A DNA stretch of 5,978 nt. It comes from an uncultured Prevotella sp. Its GTDB lineage: Bacteria; Bacteroidota; Bacteroidia; Bacteroidales; Bacteroidaceae. The translations under genes were made by a program, and so were the position numbers. A model generated the notes under the pieces. That model was not told the DNA's origin, ran no database searches, and was given only the letters and a program-made list of their open reading frames with translations. Location: assembly GCA_900769055.1 (NCBI GenBank), contig CAAGFF010000078.1, forward strand, positions 1 through 5,978, written 5' to 3'. Below, one piece after another: positions 5,787 to 5,978 of this stretch (its first letter is position 1; each line of letters begins with the position of its first letter).

Positions 5787-5978
5787 TTATTTTACTACAA
5801 ACTTCTTACCATTCTTTATATAAATGCCTTTTGATATAGGCTCGCTTACCTTCACGCCGTCTACTGTATATACAGGAGCATCGGCTTTGCCTTCAGCTGT
5901 ACCCATGCTGATGCCTGTAGTCTTGTCATCAAGACGTATGGCGAGCTTGGCAGCAGTGCTGGCTGGTACGCTGATATA
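5787..5978 (-). CDS. C-terminal end of a secreted protein with a short sorting-like tail (partial, N-terminus off the right edge)
   Basis: Sixty-three codons are visible, in frame to the window edge, followed by TAA at 5787-5789. The end reads APVYTVDGVKVSEPISKGIY followed by IKNGKKFVVK. This is the common C-terminal tail of Prevotella-type extracellular proteins (Y-T-x-D-G-x-x-V, then K-G-I-Y-I-x-N-G-K-K-x-V-V-K). It resembles, but is shorter than, type IX secretion C-terminal domains, so a role in surface sorting is an inference. It provides an undamaged comparison for the tail of the lyase downstream, whose last residues differ. The rest of the protein lies outside the window and its function cannot be stated; the neighbouring genes suggest another polysaccharide-acting or glycan-binding surface protein. 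Confidence 0.8.
   Translation of the reverse strand, partial: YISVPASTAAKLAIRLDDKTTGISMGTAEGKADAPVYTVDGVKVSEPISKGIYIKNGKKFVVK

Overview
The window looks like Bacteroidota DNA, most probably Prevotella or a close relative. The reasons are large secreted multidomain proteins with weak or absent Shine-Dalgarno sites, a polysaccharide-lyase-type enzyme with FN3 and discoidin-like appendages, a short C-terminal tail of the form Y-T-V-x-G-x-x-V-x-x-P-x-x-K-G-I-Y-I-K on two different proteins, and a small MKKxYxxP protein of a kind common in these genomes. The genus is inferred from protein style, not from a marker gene. All genes read on the minus strand, so transcription runs from right to left.

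Layout from right to left in transcription order: (1) 5787-5978, the last 63 codons of a secreted protein with an intact C-terminal tail; (2) 5601-5774, a 57-residue small protein starting just after that stop; (3) 2325-5474, a 1049-residue secreted enzyme with an alginate-lyase-family catalytic domain, FN3, a concanavalin-like domain, two further FN3 domains, a discoidin-like domain and the tail; (4) 2-2218, a secreted protein of at least 739 residues, open at the left edge, with a beta-rich N-terminal domain and two jelly-roll-like carbohydrate-binding modules separated by helical linkers. The order and shared orientation suggest one locus for binding and cleaving a uronate-containing or similar polysaccharide outside the cytoplasm. 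The substrate cannot be read from the sequence.

The most unusual feature is a GC-rich interspersed repeat. Four roughly 31-bp arms built on C6-GGT-G6 form two inverted pairs, 2257-2371 and 5401-5557, which sit exactly at the two ends of the lyase gene. The two arms on the plus strand (2257 and 5401) share an additional identical 16-bp segment, defining a repeat unit of about 50 bp. One copy is translated as part of the lyase signal peptide, just before its hydrophobic core. Another is translated as the last residues of the lyase and appears to have overwritten the normal end of the C-terminal tail. The start codon (5474) lies inside one inverted pair and the stop codon (2325) inside the other. 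I found no recognisable Bacteroidota promoter motif (-7 TAnnTTTG) in either gap.
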